Positions 1 to 8,373 of a DNA stretch of 64,000 nucleotides are shown here, piece by piece. The stretch is taken from contig NZ_JYLL01000010.1 in NCBI RefSeq assembly GCF_001439695.1, positions 62,001 through 126,000 of the forward strand, given 5' to 3'. A program made the position numbers and the translations under genes. The stretch is from Pseudomonas veronii (GTDB lineage: Bacteria > Pseudomonadota > Gammaproteobacteria > Pseudomonadales > Pseudomonadaceae). Each line of letters opens with the position of its first letter. Positions within the stretch are counted from its first letter, which is position 1. The notes under the pieces were generated by a model. The model was not told where the DNA came from. It saw nothing but the letters and a program-made list of their open reading frames with translations, and searched no databases.

Positions 1-893
1 TCATAGACATCACACAACGCGACAATCCTTGCCGACAGCGGAATGTCCTTTCCGGCAAGCCCTTGCGGATAGCCGCTGCCGTCCCATTTTTCATGGTGAC
101 CATAGGCAATGTCCGCGGCCATATCGGTCAGGTCCGTGGCGTGTGCATCTTGCAGGATTGCATGGCCGATGCGCGGATGCTCCATCATCTGCTGGCGTTC
201 CGGCACGGTTAATGGGCCTTCCTTGTGCAAGATCCGATCAGGAATGCCGATTTTCCCCAAGTCATGCATCGGCGCCGCCAATCGAATCAGCTCGCACCAC
301 CTCTGCGGCATACCGATTGCTTCGGCCATCAAGGCCGCGGTTTCGCCAATGCGCAATACATGGGCGCCCGTTTCATCATCGCGATAGCAGGCCGCGCGAC
401 TCAATGCGCGGATCATGGCGCAATAACTTTCCTGCAACTGAGCGGTGCGTTCAAACACCCTTTGCTCCAACTCACTGTTCAGGTCTTGCAGTTGGCGGGT
501 GGCATGGGACAAGCGCAGAGCGTTGCGTATGCGCAATAGCAGCTCAGGCAAATCCAACGGTTTGGTCAGATAATCGTTGGCCCCCAGTTCAAGGCCGAGA
601 CGGCGGCTTTGCGGCTCGCTCAATGCCGTCAAGATAATCACGGGAGACCTTGAGCGATTGCGATCGCTGAGTTGGCGCAGAATCTCAAACCCATCGGGCG
701 CGGGCATATCCAGATCCAATAGCAGCAGATCCCACGGTTGCTCTTTGAGCCAAACCAGCCCGCTGGCCGAGTCGGCGAAACTCAAGACGTTGCGCAAACC
801 GAAGGCTTTCAGGCTGGACTCCAGCAAGCGCAGGTTCGCAGCCACGTCATCGATAATCACAATTCGGGTATCGGCGGGGATATCACTGAACAT
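1..893 (-). CDS. HD-GYP response regulator, c-di-GMP phosphodiesterase (partial, 3' end outside window)
   Basis: Read on the minus strand from the ATG at 893; the frame is open to base 1, so the C-terminus is missing. Residues 1-125 form a receiver domain with the phospho-acceptor Asp60 in LLLLD, followed by P64, and the conserved Lys111. A coiled stretch (about 130-155) leads to an HD-GYP domain with H210-D211 in MHDLGKIG and the signature HHEKWDGSGYP at about 266-276. HD-GYP proteins of this RpfG-like layout hydrolyse cyclic di-GMP in the cytoplasm. The start lies 11 bases inside the end of the sensor kinase gene at 883-3744, so the two are probably translationally coupled and form a cognate pair. 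The motifs look intact, so activity is expected; it is not shown. Confidence 0.9.
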   Translation of the reverse strand, partial: MFSDIPADTRIVIIDDVAANLRLLESSLKAFGLRNVLSFADSASGLVWLKEQPWDLLLLDLDMPAPDGFEILRQLSDRNRSRSPVIILTALSEPQSRRLGLELGANDYLTKPLDLPELLLRIRNALRLSHATRQLQDLNSELEQRVFERTAQLQESYCAMIRALSRAACYRDDETGAHVLRIGETAALMAEAIGMPQRWCELIRLAAPMHDLGKIGIPDRILHKEGPLTVPERQQMMEHPRIGHAILQDAHATDLTDMAADIAYGHHEKWDGSGYPQGLAGKDIPLSARIVALCDVY

Positions 894-3744
894 TCGGTTT
901 CTCCACTTGCATCATCGCGCGTATGAGTTCGCGTAGCTCATTGGGTTCCAGCGGTTGTTTAAGCACTGCTTGAAACTCACACCCCAACGTCGCGAGCAGG
1001 TGTGGTGATGTACACAGCAGAATAAGAAGGATTTGATCGCCACCTGGCAAACGTCGTAACCGCGACAGCGCATCGGTCAAGTCATTTCCCAGTAAGTCAC
1101 AGTCAATCAGCATGACGTCCGGCGCCGTGTCGCGCCGTACCTGCTCCAGACACTGCGCAAGCGTTCCGTGGCGCAGGTCCACCATGCCCGTCAACGTGTC
1201 TTCAAGACAGCGCAGCGTCTCGTCGTCCTGCCCCACGAAACACAGCGAGAGCAAGCGCTTGTGGACCTTGGGTGCCGCGATGCCTTGGGGCAGATCGACC
1301 CAAAAGCGACTGCCGACACCCGTTTCGCTGATGAGCCCCATGCTGCCGTTCATCAACGTGGCGAGTTCTCGGCACAACGCAAGGCCGATACCGGTGCCTT
1401 GGATCGCGGTGTTTTCCTGGCCCAAACGCTGGAACGGCTCGAACAGCGCGCCTTGCAGGGCTGCGGAAATACCTGCGCCACCATCTTCGACAAACACCCG
1501 CACGCGCCCCTTGCCATGGAGTTCAGCCCCCATGAACAAGCGAGCGTGAGGGCGGTTGTACTTGATGGCGTTGGACAGCAGGTTCAGCAGGATCTGGCGT
1601 AGGCGCCTGGCATCGGCCAGCACACTCAGCGCGGGGCTCGTCGACTGCAACTCAAGGTCAAGACCCGCAGCCTTGGCCTGGGAACGGACCATTTCGGCAC
1701 ATTCGCGCATCAGTCCGTCGACCTCCAGGACACGCATCTGCAAGCGCGGCGCCTCCGCCTGCAGGCTCGACCAGTCGAGCAAATCGTCGACCAGGTGAGC
1801 CAGGTGCTGGCTGGCGCCCAGGATCTCATCAAGGGATTTGGCCTCCTCCTGCCCATCGGCCACTTGCAGGCGCAATAACTGGGCGAATCCATGAATCGAA
1901 TTCAGCGGTGTGCGTAATTCGTGGCTCATGCTGGAGATAAAACGCGACTTCGCCTTGCTCGCCCCTTGCGCTTCAAGGGTACGGCGACGCAGATCCTCTT
2001 CAACCTGTTTAAGCGTGTCGATATCGACAAACGTACCTGCGGATAAACGCATGCGCGCATCGAGAGACTCGATCAGGCGTCCACGACACAAAAACCAGAT
2101 CGGCGAGCCATCGGGCCGCAATAAACGTAACTCCAGGTCGATCACCGATGCGGCGCCGGTGCGCAACGCGTTGAGCGCCCGATCAAGCGCCTGCACATCT
2201 TCGGGGTCGACGTGATCGTAAAAACAGAAGCGCTCCAGTTGGCACGCCGGCACCCCGAAACGCGTGCAGAACGCTTCGCTCAACGACAGGCGATCAGTAT
2301 CCAGGCGGTATTCCCAGAGCCCGGCGGTGATGCTTTCAACGACAAGATTGAGGCGGTTCTGCGCCGCGTTGCGCCGTGCTTCACTGGATGACAGTTGGGC
2401 GCCCATTGACAGCACGTTGCCCGCCATTTCATCCAGCTCACGAATGCTCGAACGCGCGCGCTGCGGGAGCCACTGGCCGTGACCAATTTGCTGCAGCATG
2501 TCTCTGATATCGCGGATCGGCCGCCGCAGGCTATGGCTCAATTTGCGCGCACGAATCCACATGTAACTGAAGAATGCGAGGTAAAACATCACCAGGCCGG
2601 CAATCATCAAATAGCCGATGTTGCGGTAATGGAGCGCCAAGCTGTTCGTGGCCGCCATGACGTCTTCTTCATCGGCGACCGCCAGCAATCGCCAGCCCGC
2701 CGGCTTCACTTCGGCCCATGCGACCAGATGGGTGCGCCCGTTGAGCACGACTTCGGCGCTGCCACGACTATTGCGCGCGACAGCGGCCGCCAACTCCCGA
2801 GGGTCCACCGCGTCGATCAGATTTGAACCCGCAAGGTTGACCGCGCCTTCATTCGTGGCCTTCGACCCCGAACCACTCCAGTTGCCTTTTTCAAAGTCAT
2901 GTTCGGCTTCGGGCGGTAACACCATGATCTTCATGTCCGCGCCGACGAGCATCAAGTACCCGCCCCACGGCACCTTAAGCGTGGAAATTTCTTTCAGCAG
3001 ATCGCCCACGGTGATATCCAGCCCGACCACGCCTTCGAGAAAGTTGCGCTCATAAACAGGCGCAATCGCGGACATCATCAAGCCATGACCCGCCGGGTCG
3101 AGGTAGACGTCAGTCCAGCGAACCCCTCGCTGCGGGTTATGTTCGGCATCGGCCAGATAATAAAAGTTATAACCGGGTATCTGCATATCATGCGGATATT
3201 GTTCATCGGCACGAATCCACGGATAAATCCGGTTGTAACTGTCCCACGTATTGAAATAGACACTGGCGACCATCGGTTCATGATCTTTGATCGCACGCAT
3301 CAATGGGTCGAGGCTGGACAACCTCTGCACTTTACCCAGGTTCTGTTGCGCGACAGGTGTGACCGACGAGTAGAACGACGCCGCTCCGCCCAGGTCTTTT
3401 CCGCTGTAAAGAGCCCCATCAGCAGAAGTGCTTAATGTTTCACTCAAGGGTGTTGAAGCGGCACGCAGTGAGTTAGCCGTCATATCCGCAAATAGCTGAG
3501 TGACATCGGCGATGTGGGTTAATTGATCTTGAATGATTCGGGTGTTCTGGTCGGCAGTTGCGCCAAGGCTTTCAATTGCACTGCGTTCCAAATAATCGAG
3601 TTGCGATACACGGATCGCCTGATTGGTCAGCAGGTAACAAGCAATCAGAATCGTCTCCACCAGGACCAACGGGATTAATGCACTCTGCATGAACGCCCGC
3701 CAGATCCACTGACGCAAGCCTATTTGAGAAGAGCTTTCATTCAC
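883..3744 (-). CDS. Membrane hybrid sensor histidine kinase (Cache-HAMP-PAS-HisKA-HATPase-receiver)
   Basis: About 953 residues from the GTG at 3744, chosen because GGAG sits 8 bases upstream; an ATG at 3768 and a TTG at 3804 are in-frame alternatives. Order: transmembrane helix near residues 21-42, large periplasmic Cache-like sensor (about 60-360), second helix near 377-396, HAMP-like linker, PAS domain (about 465-575), HisKA with the H-box SMSHELRTPLNS (His608), HATPase with an N-box NLLSNAIKYN and the GTGIGL motif, and a C-terminal receiver with Asp in VMLIDCD and a late Lys in VLKQPLEP. The protein should autophosphorylate in response to a periplasmic ligand and signal to the overlapping HD-GYP regulator. 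The ligand is unknown. Confidence 0.9.
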   Translation of the reverse strand: MNESSSQIGLRQWIWRAFMQSALIPLVLVETILIACYLLTNQAIRVSQLDYLERSAIESLGATADQNTRIIQDQLTHIADVTQLFADMTANSLRAASTPLSETLSTSADGALYSGKDLGGAASFYSSVTPVAQQNLGKVQRLSSLDPLMRAIKDHEPMVASVYFNTWDSYNRIYPWIRADEQYPHDMQIPGYNFYYLADAEHNPQRGVRWTDVYLDPAGHGLMMSAIAPVYERNFLEGVVGLDITVGDLLKEISTLKVPWGGYLMLVGADMKIMVLPPEAEHDFEKGNWSGSGSKATNEGAVNLAGSNLIDAVDPRELAAAVARNSRGSAEVVLNGRTHLVAWAEVKPAGWRLLAVADEEDVMAATNSLALHYRNIGYLMIAGLVMFYLAFFSYMWIRARKLSHSLRRPIRDIRDMLQQIGHGQWLPQRARSSIRELDEMAGNVLSMGAQLSSSEARRNAAQNRLNLVVESITAGLWEYRLDTDRLSLSEAFCTRFGVPACQLERFCFYDHVDPEDVQALDRALNALRTGAASVIDLELRLLRPDGSPIWFLCRGRLIESLDARMRLSAGTFVDIDTLKQVEEDLRRRTLEAQGASKAKSRFISSMSHELRTPLNSIHGFAQLLRLQVADGQEEAKSLDEILGASQHLAHLVDDLLDWSSLQAEAPRLQMRVLEVDGLMRECAEMVRSQAKAAGLDLELQSTSPALSVLADARRLRQILLNLLSNAIKYNRPHARLFMGAELHGKGRVRVFVEDGGAGISAALQGALFEPFQRLGQENTAIQGTGIGLALCRELATLMNGSMGLISETGVGSRFWVDLPQGIAAPKVHKRLLSLCFVGQDDETLRCLEDTLTGMVDLRHGTLAQCLEQVRRDTAPDVMLIDCDLLGNDLTDALSRLRRLPGGDQILLILLCTSPHLLATLGCEFQAVLKQPLEPNELRELIRAMMQVEKPNVQ

Positions 3745-4140
3745 TACCAGCACTCCTGCAAATGGCATCAGCCTGTTATTTGAATAGTGGCAATACGATG
3801 TCAAAAAAACGATAGCTCATCCGGTGAAGCGTTTCCATACTTTTTATGAGGGCAATCATTGAAAATGACTGGAGCGCTGTACTGCGCGCCGCAAGCGAAA
3901 TGGAAGAATCAAGCGCGGCGGTCAATCGTCTGCTGACTGGGCTTGGCTCGCATCAAGGCGGATAAATCCAGGGCAAACAGCTTCCGCGTTTAGGCAGACA
4001 CCATCGCACCAAGCAAGAGTGGCATGAGGTCGTATTCGCCTGGCATACGTGCTCCCATACTTGCCGGTAAGATTACTCGCCGCAGGCCTTATCGATCAGG
4101 CTATGATCGCGCTCTATGAATCGGATATGCCCCATGACTT
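3745..4140. other. Divergent intergenic region between sensor kinase and diguanylate cyclase
   Basis: This stretch must hold the promoters of the leftward kinase operon and the rightward cyclase. I see no clear operator, terminator or structured RNA. An ATG-initiated 39-codon frame (3846-3965, plus) is open but lacks a Shine-Dalgarno sequence and is not called. Confidence 0.5.
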
Positions 4141-5019
4141 ATGGCCGTTGACCTACAAGCGCTCTACCCCAAACTGATCCATCTGATGTTGGATACAGTG
4201 TTTGTGGTTGATAGAGACGACCACATTGTTTTTGTGAGTGATGCCTGTGAGGCCCTGCTGGGTTACCGTCCTGACGAGCTGAACGGCACCCCTATCACCC
4301 GCTATATGCATCCTGAAGACCTGGCTAGCACACGGGACTCGATTGCCCGCGTCATGAATGGTCAATTCCACTTCGATTTCCGCAACCGTTACATCCGTAA
4401 GGATGGAGGCGTCGTGTACATCCTGTGGGCGGCATTCTGGTCGGAAGAGGTTGGTGCAAGGATTGGAGTCGCACGCAACGTGACGGCTTTGACTCAGGCC
4501 GAGGAGGAGTTACGTTTCCTCGCGCATCATGATCCGCTGACAAAACTAACCAACCGCTCGATTTTCAGTGATCGACTGAAATCTGCCCTGCACGTCGCGC
4601 ACCGTCACAATAGTCAGTTGGCTTTGCTGTTTCTGGATATCAATGACTTCAAGAGTATCAATGACGTCCATGGCCACGCCGCGGGGGATCGTATTCTTTG
4701 CATGATTGCCCGACGTCTAGAAAGCTGCATACGTGAGACGGATACCGTGGCCCGGATGGGCGGCGATGAATTTACGGTGCTGTTGACCGATATCCAGTCG
4801 AGAGACGCCATTTCCAAAAAGTTAGAACAGATTCACGACGTCATGGCTGCGCCACTACCGCCTGAATTCGGCGCACTCAAGATGCCGTCGTGCAGTATCG
4901 GCGTTGCCTATTATCCCGAGGACGGCAAGGATGCCGACACATTGCTCACCTACTCGGATAATGAAATGTACCGGATGAAAAGGCATCGTTTTTTAGACAA
5001 TAAAGAGCCCGGTACATAA
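4141..5019 (+). CDS. PAS-GGDEF diguanylate cyclase
   Basis: A 292-residue soluble protein. An in-frame TGA at 4135-4137 forces the start to the ATG at 4141, although no good Shine-Dalgarno is present. Residues 10-120 are a PAS fold (FVVDRDDHIVFVSD, then LLGYRPDEL and a PAC-like YIRKDGG). Residues about 125-285 are a GGDEF domain with the intact active-site motif MGGDEF (207-211) and an RETD inhibitory I-site five residues before it (198-201). The expected reaction is 2 GTP to cyclic di-GMP with product inhibition. It is divergent from an HD-GYP module of opposite activity, so the pair may act as a local c-di-GMP switch (inference). Confidence 0.92.
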   Translation: MAVDLQALYPKLIHLMLDTVFVVDRDDHIVFVSDACEALLGYRPDELNGTPITRYMHPEDLASTRDSIARVMNGQFHFDFRNRYIRKDGGVVYILWAAFWSEEVGARIGVARNVTALTQAEEELRFLAHHDPLTKLTNRSIFSDRLKSALHVAHRHNSQLALLFLDINDFKSINDVHGHAAGDRILCMIARRLESCIRETDTVARMGGDEFTVLLTDIQSRDAISKKLEQIHDVMAAPLPPEFGALKMPSCSIGVAYYPEDGKDADTLLTYSDNEMYRMKRHRFLDNKEPGT

Positions 5020-5332
5020 GTCAAATTCAAGAAGTGCGTCCGCCCGGCCAAGTCATCCAGCGGACGGCGCAAAACCAAGACACGGTATTCACTTACGTGG
5101 TCACCCGCCCATCAGATGAGAAATCGTTGAGGGCAGTTGAGTGGCTGGATCAATCCGAGGCAGGTGCGGGTTCTTGCTTCGGTTGGCTCTTGCTGAGAAC
5201 GAACCACACCGCTAAACAAATAAGCCCGCCGCCGTAAAAAAGTTGTTGCAGTAGTTAAGGGGAAAAGGCCAACTATACGGAAGCCATGGTGGACGCCTCT
5301 AAGTCTGGAGTCTCACCGTAAAGGAGTTCGAA
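5020..5332. other. Intergenic region downstream of the diguanylate cyclase
   Basis: Apart from the possible remnant at 5150-5254 I see no gene. A plus-strand frame at 5034-5237 has no convincing start or family resemblance. No clear intrinsic terminator follows the cyclase gene. Confidence 0.4.
5150..5254 (-). pseudogene. Possible remnant of a small membrane protein gene
   Basis: A minus-strand frame of 34 codons ending at the TGA at 5150-5152 reads as one hydrophobic helix (YGGGLICLAVWFVLS) followed by a Pro/Gln/Glu-rich tail. It looks coding by composition but has no ATG, GTG or TTG start and is preceded by an in-frame stop at 5255-5257. It may be the 3' relic of a membrane protein gene or a chance frame. 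Confidence 0.25.
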
Positions 5333-5446
5333 ATGTACCCGCACTCCGATTCTTGCTGCCGAAAACGGATGTGCGTCAAGGGGCTTGGACGCTACGCTCT
5401 GGAGCTGGCGCGCAATCTGGATGACCTACCCACCAAAGGTCTGTGA
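5333..5446 (+). CDS. Putative 37-residue small protein
   Basis: An ATG at 5333 is preceded by a strong Shine-Dalgarno (AAAGGAG ending 6 bases upstream) and opens 37 codons up to TGA at 5444-5446. The product is basic and Cys-containing (SCCRKRMC near residues 7-14), with an amphipathic segment GRYALELARNLDDL. The last 21 bases overlap the 3' end of the convergent iclR-type gene. No family is recognised. The ribosome-binding site is the main support; the frame is short enough to be chance. Confidence 0.35.
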   Translation: MYPHSDSCCRKRMCVKGLGRYALELARNLDDLPTKGL

Positions 5447-6256
5447 GGGCCGGCGCAGCGTCGGATCAAACGGATTGATCCTGGGCCCGATCGCCGCCGC
5501 TTCGCGCTTGAGCAACTCCACCACCATCGGCAGGCGACTCGGCCCCAATCGGTCGCTGATGGTCGCCACGCTCAATGCTGCCACCGCATGGCCGTCCCGG
5601 TTCAGGATCGGCACCGCCAATCCCGCCATGCCTTCCAGCACACCGGTATTGCGCGCCGCATAACCCAGATTGCGCACGTTCTCCACTTCCGAACGCAACA
5701 GCACCTCGTCATACAGGTGAAAATCCTTGAGCCTTGGCAAGTTGTAGCGGATCACCGTCTCGCGCTCTTCCTCCGGCAAAAAGGCCAGGATCGCCAGGCT
5801 GCCCTGCCCCACGCCCAATGCCACGCGCCCGCCGATATCACCCGTGAAAGTACGAATCGGGTACGGGCCTTCGCTGCGGTCCAGGCAGATCGCATCAAAG
5901 CCGCTGCGCGCCAGCAAAAACAATGAATCCCCCAGGGACGCACTGAGGCGCAGCATGCTCGGCCTTACCAGGTCGCGCAGGTTGCCGGTCTTGCCCGCGT
6001 TCGCCGCCAGAGCGAAGAACTCCAGGCTCAGGCGATAGCGTTTGCTGCGCGCGTCCTGCTCGACCATACCTTCATCCATCAGGCTGCGCAGCAGGCGGTG
6101 GGTGGTGGGTTGGGACAGGCCGACCTGTTGTGCGAGCTGGGTCACGCGTTCGCCGCCGTCGGGCACGCCGCCCAAGGTACGCAGCAATGCGAACAAGCGA
6201 GACACGCCGCCCGCACCCACTTCCTTGGTATTTTCATTCCGCTCAGTAGAATTCAT
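5426..6256 (-). CDS. IclR-family transcriptional regulator
   Basis: A 276-residue protein with an N-terminal winged helix (about 18-80; QLAQQVGLSQPTTHRLLRSL) and the C-terminal IclR effector-binding domain (about 95-255), including LFLLARSGFDAICLDR and a GxAARNTGVLEG-like stretch. These regulators are dimeric or tetrameric and respond to small catabolic substrates. It is divergent from the ABC importer/flavoenzyme operon at 6499-12938 and is its likely regulator. The 23-bp inverted repeat at 6281-6303, just upstream of its own start, is a plausible operator. Confidence 0.93.
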   Translation of the reverse strand: MNSTERNENTKEVGAGGVSRLFALLRTLGGVPDGGERVTQLAQQVGLSQPTTHRLLRSLMDEGMVEQDARSKRYRLSLEFFALAANAGKTGNLRDLVRPSMLRLSASLGDSLFLLARSGFDAICLDRSEGPYPIRTFTGDIGGRVALGVGQGSLAILAFLPEEERETVIRYNLPRLKDFHLYDEVLLRSEVENVRNLGYAARNTGVLEGMAGLAVPILNRDGHAVAALSVATISDRLGPSRLPMVVELLKREAAAIGPRINPFDPTLRRPSQTFGG

Positions 6257-6280
6257 AGCGTGTTATCTCATCAATAATTC

Positions 6281-6322
6281 TTTTCAGTGAATAAAACTGA
6301 AAAAAACACTCCATTCAGTGAA
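6281..6322. promoter_or_regulatory. Candidate IclR operator
   Basis: A perfect inverted repeat, TTTTCAGT, 7 bases, ACTGAAAA, spans 6281-6303. The short palindrome TTCAGTGAA occurs inside it (6283-6291) and again at 6314-6322, exactly 31 bases later, about three helical turns on one face. It lies between the divergent iclR-type gene and the importer operon. Confidence 0.55.
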
Positions 6323-6449
6323 ATTCCATCTTTCGCCCATCCTAGTCTTCGTCCTAATCTGCGTCCACAGGGGCGAAATGAACAACAACCGGCAGCCGAC
6401 TCAAGATCGAGCGCCAACGCACCCGCAACACCCTTTTCGCATCTGCCCA

Positions 6450-6474
6450 AAACAAAAAAGCGCGTTTCGACGCG
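6450..6474 (-). terminator. Possible leftward intrinsic terminator
   Basis: The stem CGCGT-TTCG-ACGCG (6461-6474) read on the minus strand is followed by a T-rich run (complement of the A-rich 6450-6459). It would stop leftward transcription before the iclR-type gene. No leftward gene ends here, so it may limit antisense transcripts, or the stem may simply be a leader hairpin of the importer operon. Confidence 0.4.
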
Positions 6475-6498
6475 ACTCAAAAAAGGTGGAACGCAGAC

Positions 6499-7527
6499 AT
6501 GGCATTTCTCCAACTCAACGCCTTGAGCAAACGCTACGGCGCCGTCGACGCGGTGGTCGCCACTGACCTTGCGGTGGAAAAAGGCGAGTTCGTTTCCCTG
6601 CTCGGCCCCTCGGGCTGCGGCAAGACCACCACCCTGCAAATGATCGCCGGCTTCGTCGACGTGAGCGCTGGGCAGATCCTGCTCGACGGTCGCGACATCA
6701 CCCACGCCAAGCCCGCCAGCCGTGGCCTGGGCGTGGTGTTCCAAAGCTATGCGCTGTTCCCGCACATGACCGTGCGCGACAACATCGCCTTCGGCCTGAA
6801 GATGCGCAAAGTGCCGGCCGCCGAGATCGCCGCCAAGGTCAAGACCGTGCTGGAGCTGGTGCGCCTGGCCCCCCACGCCGACCGTTACCCCCGGGAGTTG
6901 TCCGGCGGCCAGCGCCAACGCGTGGCCCTGGCGCGCGCGCTGGTGATTGAGCCGCCGGTATTGTTGCTGGATGAGCCGCTGTCCAACCTCGACGCGAACC
7001 TGCGCGAAGAGATGCAGTTTGAAATCCGCCGCATCCAGCACGCGGTGGGCATCACCACCCTGATGGTCACTCATGACCAGGCCGAGGCGCTGTCCATCAG
7101 CGACCGTGTGGTGGTGATGCAGGCCGGGCGCGTGACGCAGATCGACGTGCCCTACAAGCTGTATGAACACCCGCGGACGCGCTTTATCTCGGACTTCGTC
7201 GGCAAGGCTAACCTGCTGGCCGGCGATTACGACGCACGCGGCATCCCGCAAGTGCGCCACGCCGCGGGTGACGGCGAACTGGTCTTGAGCCTGCGCCCGG
7301 AAAAAATCCAGCTGGTGGGCGCAAGCGAAGGTCGCCTGCAAGGCCAGGTGCTCGACCGCTACTTCTTCGGCAGCCAGTGGCTGTACCGAATCCATACCGC
7401 GCTGGGCGAAATCACCGTGGTGCGCAGCAACGACGGCAGCGCGCCGCTGGGTTGCGGCGCGGCAGTCGGCCTGGACTGGCAAGCCGAGTTGCTGCGGGTG
7501 CTGACGGCGGATGAGGTGCACCCATGA
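6499..7527 (+). CDS. ABC transporter ATP-binding protein, PotA/spermidine-putrescine class
   Basis: A 342-residue ATPase: Walker A GPSGCGKTT (about 37-45), Q-loop in VVFQSYALFPHMT, signature LSGGQRQRVALARAL, Walker B LLLDEPLSNLDA and the switch His in VTHDQAEA. The C-terminal about 100 residues form the TOBE domain typical of the polyamine/opine/iron uptake family. It energises the import of a small organic cation or opine-like substrate, with the two permeases that follow and the binding protein at the operon end. It overlaps the first permease by 4 bases. The long opposite-strand frame over this gene is a codon-bias shadow. Confidence 0.95.
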   Translation: MAFLQLNALSKRYGAVDAVVATDLAVEKGEFVSLLGPSGCGKTTTLQMIAGFVDVSAGQILLDGRDITHAKPASRGLGVVFQSYALFPHMTVRDNIAFGLKMRKVPAAEIAAKVKTVLELVRLAPHADRYPRELSGGQRQRVALARALVIEPPVLLLDEPLSNLDANLREEMQFEIRRIQHAVGITTLMVTHDQAEALSISDRVVVMQAGRVTQIDVPYKLYEHPRTRFISDFVGKANLLAGDYDARGIPQVRHAAGDGELVLSLRPEKIQLVGASEGRLQGQVLDRYFFGSQWLYRIHTALGEITVVRSNDGSAPLGCGAAVGLDWQAELLRVLTADEVHP

Positions 7528-8369
7528 GTCGCGGCTATCTACTCTCGCTGCCGGCGTTGCTGCTGTTCGCCGGGCTGCTGATTCTGCCGCTGGGCCTGAC
7601 CCTGGTGCTGTCGTTCAACGTGTTCGACTACCAAGTGGGGGTGAAGGCCGATGAGTGGACCTTGGCTCATTACCTGGCGTTGTTCAGCGACGCGTACTTC
7701 TACGAAATCTTCTGGCGCACCTTCTGGATCAGCGCGCTAGTGACGCTGCTCTGCGTGGTGATTGGCGTGCCCGAAGCCTACATCCTCAGCCGCATGGGTA
7801 CGCCGTGGCGCTCGATCTTCCTGATCCTGATCCTCACGCCGTTGTTGATTTCGGTGGTGGTGCGAGCGTTCGGCTGGAGCCTGCTGCTCGGCGCCGACGG
7901 GCTGGTCAACCAGGTGATCCAGGCACTGGGCGGGCGCCCGGTGAAGCTGTTGTACACGCCGTTCGCGGTGATCATTGCGCTGGTACACGTGATGCTGCCG
8001 TTCATGATCATTCCAGTGTGGACCTCCCTGCAAAAGCTCGACCCCTCGGCCGAACAGGCGGCTTTGTCGCTGGGCGCGAGCCAGGCCACGGTGATGCGCA
8101 AGATCGTGCTGCCCCAGGTAATGCCGGGCGTGCTGTCCGGCACCCTGATCGTGTTCGGCCTGGCCGCCAGCTCCTTTGCGATCCCCGGCCTGCTTGGTGG
8201 GCGGCGCCTGAAAATGGTCGCCACCGTGGTGTACGACCAGTACCTCTCGGAACTCAACTGGCCCATGGGCGCGACCATCGCGGTGGTCCTGCTGTTGGTC
8301 AATCTGCTGATCATGCTGAGCTGGAACCGCATGGTCGAAGGCCGCTACAAAAAGTCCCTGGGGGTTTAA
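7524..8369 (+). CDS. ABC transporter permease, PotB-like
   Basis: A 281-residue inner-membrane protein with about six hydrophobic helices, beginning LLSLPALLLFAGLLILPLG. The permease EAA loop is visible as EQAALSLGASQATVMRKIVLPQVMPG near residues 175-200, which docks on the ATPase. The ATG overlaps the ATPase stop (ATGA-type junction), so the genes are coupled. It is the first of a heterodimeric permease pair with the gene at 8374. Substrate not assignable from sequence alone. Confidence 0.94.
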   Translation: MSRGYLLSLPALLLFAGLLILPLGLTLVLSFNVFDYQVGVKADEWTLAHYLALFSDAYFYEIFWRTFWISALVTLLCVVIGVPEAYILSRMGTPWRSIFLILILTPLLISVVVRAFGWSLLLGADGLVNQVIQALGGRPVKLLYTPFAVIIALVHVMLPFMIIPVWTSLQKLDPSAEQAALSLGASQATVMRKIVLPQVMPGVLSGTLIVFGLAASSFAIPGLLGGRRLKMVATVVYDQYLSELNWPMGATIAVVLLLVNLLIMLSWNRMVEGRYKKSLGV

Positions 8370-8373
8370 GCGC

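Noticed and set aside
3846..3965. 39-codon plus-strand frame with amphipathic product
   Set aside because: No Shine-Dalgarno and no family; could be chance in a divergent promoter region.
6271..7521. 416-codon minus-strand frame over the PotA-like ATPase
   Set aside because: Composition (His, Gln, Arg, Gly rich with no motif) is that of a codon-bias shadow; the plus-strand ATPase has all ABC motifs.
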